The notes: generated from the letters alone by a model not told the origin. A DNA stretch of 64,000 bases from Pelagivirga sediminicola (GCF_003072125.1 NZ_QCYH01000002.1:248001-312000), one strand, 5' to 3'. Positions 1 through 8,740 are shown, counted from the stretch's first letter. A program made the numbers and translations.

Positions 1-121
1 GCGCGGCAGCCCCGGAGGCGATGACCTCGGGCGGGAATTTCTCCAGCGTGAACGCCACGAAGAGGAGCAGCAGGATCCCAAGCGCGAGATAAGGGGCGTT
101 CTGCCCGATAAGGTCGATCAT
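1..121 (-). CDS. SLC13-family permease, N-terminal part (cut by window edge)
   Basis: Forty codons of a gene that starts at an ATG at 121 and runs off the left edge. They encode a first membrane segment (residues about 8-24, PYLALGILLLLFVAFTLEK) followed by FPPEVIASGAA. A helix leading into a PPEV/PPDV turn is typical of the N-terminus of SLC13/ArsB-type anion or dicarboxylate permeases, many of which carry TrkA-C domains later. Only the N-terminus is visible, so the substrate cannot be named. It lies 98 bp downstream of, and in the same direction as, the hydroquinone reductase gene. Confidence 0.5.
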   Translation of the reverse strand, partial: MIDLIGQNAPYLALGILLLLFVAFTLEKFPPEVIASGAAA

Positions 122-219
122 CGCGGCCGCCCTGTCCGTGTGTTCAGCCCCCATGCGATCTGCGTGTGTCGGTCATGCCCTTGCCTTTCCATTGCCGTGA
201 TGCCGCGTCCGCTGCGAGG

Positions 220-1197
220 TCAGCCCGCCCGCCCGTGCGGCTCGGTCCAGTCGATCACCGGGTTGATCGGGATGATCCTGTGCGGATTTATCGTCTCGTG
301 GCTGTAGTGATAATGGCGCACGATGTGGTCGAAATGCACCGTTTCCGAGACGCCGGGCCATTGAAACATCTCGCGCGTCCACGCCCAGAGGTTCGGATAT
401 TCCCGTATCCACGTGCGGTTGCACTTGAAATGCGTGTGATAGACCAGATCGAAGCGCACCATCGTGGTGAAGAGCCTCCAGTCCGCCTCTGTCAGCCGGT
501 CGCCGGTCAGATAGCGGGTCCGGCCCAGTCTCCCCTCGATCCAGTCCAGACTGTCGAAGAGCGCATGGACCGCCTCGTCATACGCCTCTTGCGATGTTGC
601 GAAACCGGCCTTGTAGACGCCGTTGTTGACCGTGTCATAGACCCGCGCGTTGACCTCGTCGATCGCCGGGCGCAGTTCTTCGGGATAATAATCGTCGTGA
701 TTTCCGGCCAACGCGTCGAAGGCCGAATTGAACATCCGGATGATCTCGGCGCTCTCGTTGGAGACGATGGTTTCGCGCGACTTGTCCCAAAGCACCGGCA
801 CCGTGACCCGGCCCGAGGCCGCGGGATCGGCCCGCAGGTAGATGTCACGCAAAAAGCGCGCACCATACAGATCGTCACCCGTCGCGCCGGGGAAATCGGT
901 GTTGAACTCCCAGCCTTCCGACAGCATGTCAGGATGGACCGCCGAGACGCCGATATGCGGCGCAAGCCCTTTGAGCGCGCGAAAGATCAGCGTGCGGTGC
1001 GCCCATGGGCAGGCATGGCTGACATAAAGGTGATAGCGCCCGCTTTCGGGTTCAAAGCCGCCATCGCCCGTCGGCCCCGGCGCGCCGTCCGGCATGACCC
1101 AGTTGCGCCACTGCGTCTCGCCGCGCTCGAAGCGGCCGCCGCTGCTTTCGGTGTCATACCATTGGTCGCGCCATTCGCCATCAACCAGAACGCCCAT
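220..1197 (-). CDS. yqjG: Glutathionyl-hydroquinone reductase (YqjG/PcpF type GST)
   Basis: 325 residues. Xi-class glutathione transferase, which reduces glutathionyl-hydroquinones to hydroquinones in the cytoplasm. The catalytic Cys63 sits in SHACPWAHRTLI, the family signature. An N-terminal WxxxWYDTxxxxGxFxR stretch precedes it, and the C-terminal helical GST domain contains YLTGDRLTEADWRLF. I chose the ATG at 1197 because GGAGAAG lies about 7 nt upstream and homologous sequence starts there; the frame is open upstream but reads as noise. Length is normal for the family. It may share a transcript with the downstream permease gene. Confidence 0.93.
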   Translation of the reverse strand: MGVLVDGEWRDQWYDTESSGGRFERGETQWRNWVMPDGAPGPTGDGGFEPESGRYHLYVSHACPWAHRTLIFRALKGLAPHIGVSAVHPDMLSEGWEFNTDFPGATGDDLYGARFLRDIYLRADPAASGRVTVPVLWDKSRETIVSNESAEIIRMFNSAFDALAGNHDDYYPEELRPAIDEVNARVYDTVNNGVYKAGFATSQEAYDEAVHALFDSLDWIEGRLGRTRYLTGDRLTEADWRLFTTMVRFDLVYHTHFKCNRTWIREYPNLWAWTREMFQWPGVSETVHFDHIVRHYHYSHETINPHRIIPINPVIDWTEPHGRAG

Positions 1198-1507
1198 GCT
1201 CGTCTTCTCCTGTCCGGGTTCCCAGAACGCCGTGCCACTCGTTCGGAAAGTAATCTCGTCCGGCCCCTGCCGCGCCGTGGCAGATGACCTGCATGCGCGC
1301 GATTGGCCTTGATCCGTGCGTGGCAAATTCAGCTACCTTCAAACAGAGGATCATCTCTCATCGTCATCAATGGCAAGGGAATTATGCCGCCAAAGTCGCG
1401 GGCAGACCGGCCGCCTGCAACCACCCGGCGCCGCAGTCGCGCAAATGGGCGGGAGCCATCCGCTCCCGCCCGCTTGCTATCGCTTGGCCGCAAGATGCGG
1501 CGCCTTG
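1198..1507. other. Intergenic stretch, 310 bp, no gene seen
   Basis: It lies between the stop of the CHRD gene and the start of the hydroquinone reductase gene, both on the minus strand. Apart from the hairpin at 1447-1471 and the ribosome binding site of the reductase gene I see nothing. Short open frames here are arginine-rich and lack convincing start signals. It probably carries the reductase promoter. Confidence 0.5.
1447..1471 (-). terminator. Hairpin downstream of the CHRD gene
   Basis: Perfect 9-bp arms, GGGCGGGAG (1447-1455) and CTCCCGCCC (1463-1471), with a 7-nt loop. It lies 36 bp after the CHRD stop codon. On the minus strand the stem is followed only by ATTTGC, so the U-tract is weak. 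Confidence 0.5.
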
Positions 1508-1936
1508 TTATTCCGCAGCTTCAAGCTGCCCGCGGATTTCACCATCGGGGAACTTTTCGGTATGCACGTTGACGTAATACTTTCCGTCCTTCAGCGCGGT
1601 GATCTGCTCATCGGTGATGTCGGCGCTGCCTTCCATGACGGCATCCGACATGTCGATGACGGGGCCTGCGTTCTCACCCGGATCGGCAGGGCCGTGGATA
1701 TGCGCGGCGACCGGATCGCCGGTCAGCTCCTGAACCGTCACGGTCCATGATACGGTCTTGGCGTCCGTGTCGACATTGACGTCCGCGCTTCCCGTGGCAG
1801 AACTGTCGGTTGCCGGAACCTCGGCGTCGGCGGTCAGATCTGCGGTGAAATTCAACTCTTCCGCAAATGCGGGCAGTGCCAGCATGGTGCAGGCGGCAAG
1901 GGTTGCGGTGGTTTGTTTCAGGCTTGGTTTGAACAT
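1508..1936 (-). CDS. Secreted CHRD-domain protein
   Basis: 142 residues. A signal peptide with an Ala-rich core ends at about residues 23-25 (LPAFA, then EELNF), so the mature protein is periplasmic or secreted. The rest matches one CHRD domain: FTADLTADAEVPATDSSATG at the start, AAHIHGPADPGENAGPVI in the middle, and YYVNVHTEKFPDGEIRGQL at the end. CHRD domains are found in chordin and in many bacterial secreted proteins; the molecular role in bacteria is not settled. ATG at 1936 is preceded by AAGGAG at good spacing. It appears to be a single-gene unit. Confidence 0.85.
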   Translation of the reverse strand: MFKPSLKQTTATLAACTMLALPAFAEELNFTADLTADAEVPATDSSATGSADVNVDTDAKTVSWTVTVQELTGDPVAAHIHGPADPGENAGPVIDMSDAVMEGSADITDEQITALKDGKYYVNVHTEKFPDGEIRGQLEAAE

Positions 1937-2107
1937 CTCGAAAACTCCTTTTGTCGTCTTCATGTTCCACAACAACGATGCCCGCCCGGCTAAGTTCCGC
2001 CCGATTGTGCCGCGATGCGCCACCGGCCAAATTCCGCGCATCCATGGCCGCCTGTCCTGATCGCGTGCATCGGTGCGGAAATTTTCGGACAAGAAAGGTC
2101 CGCACAT

Positions 2108-2131
2108 CATACAGTGCCGCATACAGTGCCG
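2108..2131. repeat. 12-bp tandem duplication
   Basis: Two adjacent identical copies of CATACAGTGCCG in the non-coding stretch between the CHRD gene and the dehydrogenase remnant. They are probably a slippage or debris product next to the pseudogene. Confidence 0.6.
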
Positions 2132-2160
2132 CGCATTCAAAGATGGGTTATTGCAGATGA

Positions 2161-2436
2161 GCCAGGAGGCGGCTCAGCTATCCCGACCTCGTGCATCTGA
2201 CCGAATGCTGCCTTGCTGCGCCGCGCGTGGAGCATACGATCGTTTATGGCGTGTCCGATAACGACAGCCAGCTTTGGGACAACCACATGGCCGCGCATCT
2301 GGGCTTTCGCGCAAAGGATAACGCCGAGCTCTACCGCGCCGAGATCGGAGCCGGCGCCGAGCCCTATGACCGCGATGATCTGACCATCGCCGTGCACGGT
2401 GGCAGCTTTGCCGCCGCGGGCCATTTCGAAGACTAG
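2161..2436 (+). pseudogene. 3' remnant of a uronate-dehydrogenase-like NAD-dependent epimerase/dehydratase
   Basis: An open stretch after a TGA at 2158 encodes LSYPDLVHLTECCLAAPRV, then HTIVYGVSDND, QLWDN, AAHLGFRAKDNAELYR and GGSFAAAGHFED before a proper stop. This is the C-terminal third of extended SDR proteins of the uronate dehydrogenase type (closing part LSY.DL.RL, VVYGVSDN, WWDN, HLGY.P.D, GG.F...G). The Rossmann domain, the GxxGxxG motif and the catalytic YxxxK are absent, and upstream sequence in all frames does not supply them. No ribosome binding site precedes any in-frame start. I read it as a truncated gene. Confidence 0.72.
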
Positions 2437-2589
2437 GGCGTTTGGCGCAGATTGCAGCCGGGGCAGGGCTGGCGGGCAGACACCCACACTGCGCGGGAAC
2501 CGCTGGCCCGGCGCGGCGTTACGTTTGCAGATGGCGCGCTGGCCGCGCCGCAGTTTTTTTCCACGCAGCCCTGTCAGGAGATATCCATC

Positions 2590-2850
2590 ATGCGACCGCA
2601 TTCCATATCCGCAGCACGGCCACCGTTTCCCGGAAATCCCGGCCCCAAAAACCCCGGCACGCCCGATCCCGCGCCGCAGGAAATACCGAACGATCTGCCC
2701 CCCGAAAACGTCCCGCAGCCGCCCGAGGAAACACCCCAGGATCTGCCGAACGAGACGCCGCCGCAGCCCCCGCGCGAGGTTCCCGGCCTGCGCGCCGGAC
2801 GGCCCCGCGTGCGGTGCGCCTTGGCGGCCCGAGCGCGCGGGTGCATCTAA
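2590..2850 (+). CDS. Small proline-rich hypothetical protein
   Basis: 86 residues. ATG at 2590 is preceded by CAGGAG about 9 nt upstream. Residues 12-60 are built of short acidic proline units (PGNPGPKNPGTPDP, NDLPPENVPQPPEETPQDLP), with no hydrophobic core and no signal peptide; the last 25 residues are Arg/Ala-rich. Similar short P-rich proteins occur in Rhodobacteraceae without known function. The change in composition after about residue 62 could mean a frameshift near the 3' end or simply a divergent tail. It stops 23 bp before the convergent mltB gene. Expression is supported only by the good ribosome binding site. Confidence 0.5.
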   Translation: MRPHSISAARPPFPGNPGPKNPGTPDPAPQEIPNDLPPENVPQPPEETPQDLPNETPPQPPREVPGLRAGRPRVRCALAARARGCI

Positions 2851-2873
2851 AGGCTACGGCCCCGCGGCCTTCC

Positions 2874-4019
2874 TCAGCCGAGGCTGCGCAGCAGGGCAGG
2901 GGACGGATCGCCCGTGACGGCCGCGCCCGTGGCCGACTGATAGGCGCGGATCGCATCCTGCGTCTTCGATCCGATCACGCCATCGGCGCCGCCTGTGTCA
3001 AAGCCGCGCGCGGTCAGGCGCTGTTGCAAACGGATGCGATCATCCTTGGTCAGGCCGGTTGCGTCGGGCGGAAAGCTGCCCTTCAGCGGGCCCGCCCCGC
3101 CGATCCGGTCGGACAGGTGCCCCACGCCGATCGCGTAGGAATCGGAGTTGTTGTAGCGCTTGATCGCGTCGAAATTGCCGGTCACGGCAAAGCGGGGGCC
3201 GCCGGGCTGGGGCTGAATGATGCGCCCGCCTGACGCCGCGCCCGTCACCTCGCGCCCCCATGGCTGACCGCGTGTCCAGCCGTTGCGCGCCAGATAGGCC
3301 GCGGTCGAGGCCAGCGCGTCGCTCGGATCCTCGGACCAGATATCGCGCCGCCCATCGCCGGTGAAATCGACGGCGAATGTCTCATAGGAGGTGGGGATGA
3401 ACTGGGTATGGCCCATCGCGCCGGCCCAGCTGCCGGTCATGCGGTCCGCGGTGATATCGCCCTTCTGGATGATCTTGAGCGCCGCGACCAGTTGCTTTTC
3501 AAAGAATGCGCCGCGCCGCCCGTCAAAGGCCAGCGTCGAGGTGGCCGAGATCACCGGCACGTTGCCGCGCCGCTCGCCATAAAAGCTTTCAAGTCCCCAG
3601 ATGGCGGCAATGATGCGCGCATCCACCCCGTAGCGATCCTCCAGCGCGCTCAGAACGCCGCGGTGCCGGGCGAAGGCCGCGCGCCCCTTGGTCACGCGCT
3701 CGTCCGAGGCGGCGATGGCCAGATAATCCTCAAGCGTGCGGTTGAACTCGGTCTGGTTGCGGTCACGCTTGACCACGCCGGGCAGGTAGCCCGCGCCGCG
3801 AAACGCCTGCGCCAAGGTGTCATTTGATATGCCATAGCTGCCCGCGCGCGCGCGAAATGCGCTGACCCACGCGTCATAGGCGGCATTCGGCGCCGGGCGC
3901 AGATCTTCGGCCAGCGCCGCAGGGACGGTCCCGCCGCCGTCCAGACCGCGCATGTTGCCGCATGCCGCGAGGCCAAGCGCTCCGATGCCGATTGCGAAAT
4001 GTCGTCTTGTGATGCTCAT
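2874..4019 (-). CDS. mltB: Membrane-bound lytic murein transglycosylase, MltB family
   Basis: 381 residues. It cleaves the MurNAc-GlcNAc bond of peptidoglycan with 1,6-anhydro product formation. The N-terminus MSITRRHFAIGIGALGLAAC is a lipoprotein signal with lipobox LAAC, lipidated at Cys20, placing it at a membrane facing the periplasm. The SLT_3/MltB domain follows; catalytic Glu144 is in IWGLESFYGE, with MGHTQFIPTSY and the PSDALASTAAYLARNGW stretch conserved. A C-terminal peptidoglycan-binding domain (about 325-381, RIRLQQRLTARGF, DGVIGSKTQDAIRAYQ) ends the protein. ATG at 4019 is chosen because the lipoprotein signal begins there. Confidence 0.93.
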   Translation of the reverse strand: MSITRRHFAIGIGALGLAACGNMRGLDGGGTVPAALAEDLRPAPNAAYDAWVSAFRARAGSYGISNDTLAQAFRGAGYLPGVVKRDRNQTEFNRTLEDYLAIAASDERVTKGRAAFARHRGVLSALEDRYGVDARIIAAIWGLESFYGERRGNVPVISATSTLAFDGRRGAFFEKQLVAALKIIQKGDITADRMTGSWAGAMGHTQFIPTSYETFAVDFTGDGRRDIWSEDPSDALASTAAYLARNGWTRGQPWGREVTGAASGGRIIQPQPGGPRFAVTGNFDAIKRYNNSDSYAIGVGHLSDRIGGAGPLKGSFPPDATGLTKDDRIRLQQRLTARGFDTGGADGVIGSKTQDAIRAYQSATGAAVTGDPSPALLRSLG

Positions 4020-4420
4020 TTGTCTGCCCGCCTTCTTTTTGTTCGATGCCTGATCGATGTGTTTTTGCCCAGCATAGGGGAGGCTGGCGCGCGACAAAAG
4101 CGGGCAGCGCGAATTCTGTCGGAAATCCGCCTGACGCCGCTGCGCCCGCGTCGGTCGGCGCGGCGCGCAGGGCATGTGGCACAGGATACGCGCATTCCCG
4201 CTCGGATTGTGCGCGCCGGTTGAAATACCCGCGAAAAAGGCGCAATAATACTCGACTTCATCTGGTCCGGAATCGGCGGACGGCGTCTCTGGGCAGTGAC
4301 CCAGGCGCCGAAAATAAGCCGCAGAGACCTGTTTTTGAACACGGTTCGTTGTAGTGGGCCGATTTTCCAACCGCCGAGGCCGAGCAGGCGCAGGGTGGTA
4401 CGGAAGGAACCTTGCGCAAT
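4020..4420. other. Divergent intergenic region mltB/capD, 401 bp
   Basis: No gene is visible: frames across it are Arg-rich and lack start signals. It separates two divergent envelope genes and must hold both promoters. A candidate sigma70-like promoter for the right-hand gene lies at 4220-4249. Confidence 0.5.
4220..4249 (+). promoter_or_regulatory. Candidate promoter for capD
   Basis: TTGAAA at 4220-4225, an 18-bp spacer, then AATAAT at 4244-4249, in a locally AT-rich patch inside an otherwise GC-rich region. It would give a leader of about 165 nt before the capD ATG. Assigned by consensus only. Confidence 0.35.
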
Positions 4421-6391
4421 ATGATAAACGGCGGGCTCACTCATCTTTTGCAGCTCAAGCGTGCGCACAAGCGGGCGCTTCAACTGTTCGCGGATGCCGT
4501 TGTCCTGTTGCTGAGCTACCTGCTGGCAACGCTTCTTGCCGGCGGTGACGTCGCGTCCTTTGCATTGCCCGGCTTCTGGCTCTCGATCCTGATCTTCGTG
4601 CCGGTCAGCCTGCTGATATTCGTGCGGTTGGGATTTTATCGCGCGGTGGTGCGGTATCTGTCGATCCCGCTGTTGATGACCATCCTGACCGGGGTGCTGG
4701 CCTCGGCATCTGTCCTGCTGGCGGCGGTGAACATGATGCAGGTGCCCTTGCCGTGGACGGTGGCGCCGATCTACGGGCTTACCGCGATGTGCGTTCTGGG
4801 CGGTTTGCGCATAACGATGCGCGCGCTTCTCCACCGTCATCCGATCGAAGGGCGCACTGCGGTGATCATTTACGGCGCGGGCAAGTCCGGGCGCCAGCTG
4901 CTGGGGTCGCTGCGCGAGCAATCGGAATTCATACCCGTCGCCTTTGTCGACGACGCCGCCGAGCTGCGCGATTCCGACGTCGGCGGCCTGCGCGTCTATG
5001 ATCCCGCGCGGCTGGGGCGGCTGATCCAGATCCACGGCATCAAGGTGGTGCTGCTGGCGGTGCCGAGCGCCTCGCGCGCAGAGCGGCGCGAGATCGTCGA
5101 GCGTCTGGAAAAGCTGCCGGTGCGGGTTCAGACGATCCCCGGCATGACCGATATCGTCACCGGCAGGGCCCGCGTCAGCGATCTGCATGACGTCGCGATC
5201 GAGGATCTTCTGGGCCGCGATCCCGTGCCGGGCCTTGAGCCGCTGATGAAGGGCAACATCCAGGGCAAGGTGGTGATGGTCACCGGGGCCGGCGGATCCA
5301 TCGGCAGCGAGCTGTGCCGCCAGATCATCCAGCAGGAGCCGCAGACGCTGGTCCTGTGGGAGCTGTCGGAGCTTGCGCTGTATACCCTCAACAACGAATT
5401 GGGCGAGATCGCCGAGGCGCAGCGCCTTGACGTGCGGCTGGTGCCGCTGATGGGGTCGGTCCAGAACCCGCGCCGCATGGCTTCGGCGCTGGAGCGGTTC
5501 GGGGTGCAGACGATCTATCATGCGGCCGCCTACAAGCACGTCCCGCTGGTCGAGCAGAACGTCGTCGAAGGGCTGCGCAACAATGTCTTCGGGACCAAGG
5601 TGGTCGCCGATGCGGCCATCGCGGCGGGCGTTGAATCGGTGATTCTGGTGTCATCGGACAAGGCCGTGCGCCCGACCAACATGATGGGCGCATCCAAACG
5701 CCTGGCCGAGCTGGTGTGCCAGGCAGCCGCCTTGCGCCAGTCCGCGACGGTGTTTTCCATGGTGCGGTTCGGCAATGTGCTGGGCTCGTCCGGCTCGGTC
5801 ATACCGCGCTTTCGCCAGCAGGTGGAGCGCGGCGGGCCGGTGACGGTGACCCATCCCAGCATCACGCGCTATTTCATGACCATACCCGAGGCCGCGCAGC
5901 TGGTCATACAGGCCGGCGCGCTGGCGACGGGGGGCGACGTCTTCGTGCTGGATATGGGCGAGCCGATCAAGATCGTCGATCTGGCGGACCGGATCATACG
6001 GCTGAGCGGGCTGACGTCCTACCGCCTGGCGCCGGGCGCGCCCCATCGCGGGCCAGCCGCGCCGAAAGACAAGAGCGCCGGAGATATCGCGATCTGCTTT
6101 ACCGGGTTGCGCCCCGGCGAAAAGCTGTACGAAGAGCTGTTGATCGGTGAGGATTCCCTGCCCACCCGGCACCCGCGCATCATGACCGCGAGCGAGATAC
6201 ATATCGCGCCGGACGCGCTGGATGAGCTGTTGGACGAAATCCTGGCCTCGTGCCTGATGCAGGACATCGCGGCGTTGCGCCGCATGATCAGCGCGGCCCC
6301 CATAGGCTATCGCCCCTCCGGCCCCACCGCCGATCTTTTGGGCGCCGAGACGATGCCGCGGCCGCGTCTGGCGCGGACGGCGGCGGAATGA
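4421..6391 (+). CDS. capD: Nucleoside-diphosphate-sugar 4,6-dehydratase/epimerase, CapD/WbpM/FlaA1 family
   Basis: 656 residues. The membrane-anchored family converts UDP-GlcNAc-type sugars into 4-keto-6-deoxy precursors for surface polysaccharides. About four N-terminal membrane segments (residues 25-125) are followed by a first Rossmann domain (VIIYGAGKSGRQLL, about 148-161) and by the catalytic SDR domain with TGAGGSIGSE (about 288-297), AAYKHVPLVE, and SSDKAVRPTNMMGASKR (411-427). Met replaces the usual Tyr of the SxYxK triad (about Met422, Lys426), as in WbpM-like enzymes. I prefer ATG 4421, 13 nt after GGAAGG, over a TTG at 4412. It stands near the capsule genes but not in their operon. 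Confidence 0.92.
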   Translation: MINGGLTHLLQLKRAHKRALQLFADAVVLLLSYLLATLLAGGDVASFALPGFWLSILIFVPVSLLIFVRLGFYRAVVRYLSIPLLMTILTGVLASASVLLAAVNMMQVPLPWTVAPIYGLTAMCVLGGLRITMRALLHRHPIEGRTAVIIYGAGKSGRQLLGSLREQSEFIPVAFVDDAAELRDSDVGGLRVYDPARLGRLIQIHGIKVVLLAVPSASRAERREIVERLEKLPVRVQTIPGMTDIVTGRARVSDLHDVAIEDLLGRDPVPGLEPLMKGNIQGKVVMVTGAGGSIGSELCRQIIQQEPQTLVLWELSELALYTLNNELGEIAEAQRLDVRLVPLMGSVQNPRRMASALERFGVQTIYHAAAYKHVPLVEQNVVEGLRNNVFGTKVVADAAIAAGVESVILVSSDKAVRPTNMMGASKRLAELVCQAAALRQSATVFSMVRFGNVLGSSGSVIPRFRQQVERGGPVTVTHPSITRYFMTIPEAAQLVIQAGALATGGDVFVLDMGEPIKIVDLADRIIRLSGLTSYRLAPGAPHRGPAAPKDKSAGDIAICFTGLRPGEKLYEELLIGEDSLPTRHPRIMTASEIHIAPDALDELLDEILASCLMQDIAALRRMISAAPIGYRPSGPTADLLGAETMPRPRLARTAAE

Positions 6392-6524
6392 TGCAAATGG
6401 CGGGGCTCATGGCAGGGACTGGGCAGGGCCGCCACGGCGCGGCGCGAACGCTCTTTGCGGCGTTGCCGAGTGGGCGCTTCTGTGTCAAAAGCTTTATGGA
6501 CAATTCCGAACGCACGAGTTTCTC

Positions 6525-7178
6525 ATGACCGACTACGCCGCTCGACGCACGATGATGGTGGACACGCAGATCCGCCCTGCCGATGTAACCAAATTTCCCA
6601 TCATTGATGCCATGCTGAGCGTCCCGCGCGAGGCATTCGTGCCGCGCGCCCTGCGCGAGGCGGCCTATGTCGGTGAAAACGTGGATCTGGGCGACGGCCG
6701 CGTCGTGCTGGAGCCGCGCACATTGGCCAAGATGCTGGATGCGCTGGATATCCGCGGCGAGGAGTTGGTGCTCGATATCGGCAGCGCGCTGGGCTATTCG
6801 GCCGCCATCATCGCGCGCATGGCCGCCGTCGTCGTCGCCGTCGAGGATGACGAGGCGTTGAGCGCCGAGGCGCAGGCGCTGCTGACCGAGCACGGCGCCG
6901 ATAACGTCATCGTCTACACCGCCCCGCTGACCAAGGGCGCGGCCGAGCATGGACCCTATGACGTGATCGTCGTCGAAGGCGCTGTCGAGGAGCTGCCTGC
7001 CGCGCTGCTGGACCAGCTGAAGGATGGCGGGCGTATCGCGTGCCTCTTCATGGAAGGGGCGCTGGGCGCGGTGCGCATCGGGTATAAATCCGCAGGACAG
7101 ATGACGTGGCGCTTTGCATTCAACGCCGGCGCGCCCGTCATTCCCGGTTTCGAAAGACAAGCGACGTTTGCACTATGA
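6525..7178 (+). CDS. pcm: Protein-L-isoaspartate O-methyltransferase
   Basis: 217 residues. SAM-dependent repair methyltransferase acting on L-isoaspartyl residues in the cytoplasm. It contains the N-terminal MMVDTQIRPADVT segment, VPREAFVPRALREAAYVGENVDLGDGRVVLEPRTLAKMLDAL, and the SAM-binding LVLDIGSALGYSAAIIARMA (here IGSALGY for the usual VGTGSGY). The PYDVIVVEGAVEELPAALLDQLKDGGRI stretch is also typical. It sits immediately upstream of tolC with the stop codon overlapping an ATG, a layout that I recall as common in Rhodobacteraceae. Co-transcription with tolC is likely. Confidence 0.88.
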   Translation: MTDYAARRTMMVDTQIRPADVTKFPIIDAMLSVPREAFVPRALREAAYVGENVDLGDGRVVLEPRTLAKMLDALDIRGEELVLDIGSALGYSAAIIARMAAVVVAVEDDEALSAEAQALLTEHGADNVIVYTAPLTKGAAEHGPYDVIVVEGAVEELPAALLDQLKDGGRIACLFMEGALGAVRIGYKSAGQMTWRFAFNAGAPVIPGFERQATFAL

Positions 7179-7210
7179 TGATGGCACGGCTTCCCTGGAA
7201 GGACGAGACG

Positions 7211-8668
7211 ATGATCAATCCCACGCAAGGCAATTCACGGCCCGGGCGCAAGACAGGCGTGCGGTTGCGAGGGATGCTCGTCGCCGCCGCGATGGGGCTG
7301 GGCGCGCCGATATTCGGATCCGCCGCGATGGCCGGCGATACGCTGGCCGATGCGCTGGCAGGGGCCTATAACTCCAGCGGCCTTCTGGAACAGAACCGCG
7401 CCCTTCTGCGCGCGGCGGACGAGGATGTGGCCGGCACGATTGCGCGCCTGCGTCCCATCATCAACTGGACCACCGATATCACGCGGACCTACTCGCACCG
7501 TCCCGGCGCCTTCGGGGCGGGCAATGTGCGCAGCGGCGCGACGTCGCTGAACGCGGGTATCACGGCCGAATGGCTGCTTTATGATTTCGGCCGCACGCGG
7601 CTGAGCGTGGAGGCGGCCAAGGAATTGGTGCTGTCCACCCGCCAGAGCCTTGTTTCGATCGAACAGCAGGTGCTGCTGCGCGCGGTGCGGGCCTATATGA
7701 ACGTGCAGCGCAACACGCGCTTCGTCTCGCTGCGCCGCTCCAACGTGCGCGTCATCAGCGAGTCGCTGCGCGCCGCGCGCGACCGGTTCGATGTGGGCGA
7801 GGTGACGCGCACCGACGTCGCGCAGGCCGAAGCCCGGCTGCAGCTGTCGCGGGCCAACCTGGCCCAGGCCGAGGGCGATCGCGAGCGCGCGATCGAGGAA
7901 TACGTCGCCGTCGTGGGCCACGAGCCGGGCGATCTGTCCCAGCCGCCCAGCCTGCCGCGTCTGACCCAGACCGAAGAGACCGCCAAGCTGATCGCGCTGC
8001 GCAGTCACCCCGACATGCTGGCCGCCCAGCATGACGTGGAGGCCGCAAAGCTGAACGTGCTGGTGGCCGAGGCCGCGATGAAACCGCGCGTGTCGCTGAA
8101 CGCGTCGATCGGTGTGCAGGAGCAGTTGAACGGCAGCGATTTCGGCGAAACCGGCACGCTGGGCGTGCAGGTCGGCGGGCCGCTCTATCAGGGCGGCGCG
8201 CTGTCCTCGGCCAAGCGCCGCGCCTTTGCGCAGCGCGACGCGCAGCTGGGCGTGCTGCACATCACCCGCGATCAGGTGCGCCAGAATGTCGGCAATGCCT
8301 ATGCGATCCTTGAGGCCGCGCGCGCCACCTCGCTGGCCACGGCCGAACAGGTCCGCGCGGGCCGCGTCGCCTTCGAGGGCGTCAACGAGGAGGCCAAGCT
8401 GGGCGCGCGCACCACGCTCGATGTGCTGAACGCCGAGCAGGAATATCTGGACGCGCAGGCCAATCAGATCTCGGCGCAGGCGGACGTCTTCATCGCCGCC
8501 TATGCGGTGCTGGAATCCATTGGCGAACTGACGGTGCGGGACCTCAACCTTGCGGTGCAGACCTATGATCCGGCGGCGTATTACAACCTGGTCAAGGACG
8601 CGCCCGCCGCGCTGAGCGAGCGTGGGCAGACGCTGGACCGGGTTCTGCGCAGGATCGGAAAACAGTAA
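7211..8668 (+). CDS. tolC: TolC-family outer membrane channel protein
   Basis: 485 residues. It is the outer membrane exit duct for type I secretion or RND efflux. A signal peptide (residues about 15-44, ending SAAMA before GDTLADALAGAY) is followed by two tandem outer-membrane-efflux repeats of coiled-coil helices (AKELVLSTRQSLVSIEQQVLLRAVRAYMNV; later AYAILEAARATSLATAEQVRAG and AKLGARTTLDVLNAEQEYLDAQANQ). The ATG at 7211 follows GGAAGGACGAGACG at good spacing; an ATG at 7175 overlapping the pcm stop is possible but would add a non-signal leader. The partner ABC and HlyD genes lie 9 kb away at 16068-19156. Confidence 0.92.
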   Translation: MINPTQGNSRPGRKTGVRLRGMLVAAAMGLGAPIFGSAAMAGDTLADALAGAYNSSGLLEQNRALLRAADEDVAGTIARLRPIINWTTDITRTYSHRPGAFGAGNVRSGATSLNAGITAEWLLYDFGRTRLSVEAAKELVLSTRQSLVSIEQQVLLRAVRAYMNVQRNTRFVSLRRSNVRVISESLRAARDRFDVGEVTRTDVAQAEARLQLSRANLAQAEGDRERAIEEYVAVVGHEPGDLSQPPSLPRLTQTEETAKLIALRSHPDMLAAQHDVEAAKLNVLVAEAAMKPRVSLNASIGVQEQLNGSDFGETGTLGVQVGGPLYQGGALSSAKRRAFAQRDAQLGVLHITRDQVRQNVGNAYAILEAARATSLATAEQVRAGRVAFEGVNEEAKLGARTTLDVLNAEQEYLDAQANQISAQADVFIAAYAVLESIGELTVRDLNLAVQTYDPAAYYNLVKDAPAALSERGQTLDRVLRRIGKQ

Positions 8669-8740
8669 AACTGTTCCTATCTGTTGTGCGGATGCGCGCC
8701 GGAGGATAGACTGAGGGTCGAGGCAAGAGTGGTAAGAACA

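Noticed and set aside
2137..2601. A 154-codon minus-strand frame opposite the dehydrogenase remnant
   Set aside because: No family resemblance and no start signal; the plus-strand remnant explains the open frame.
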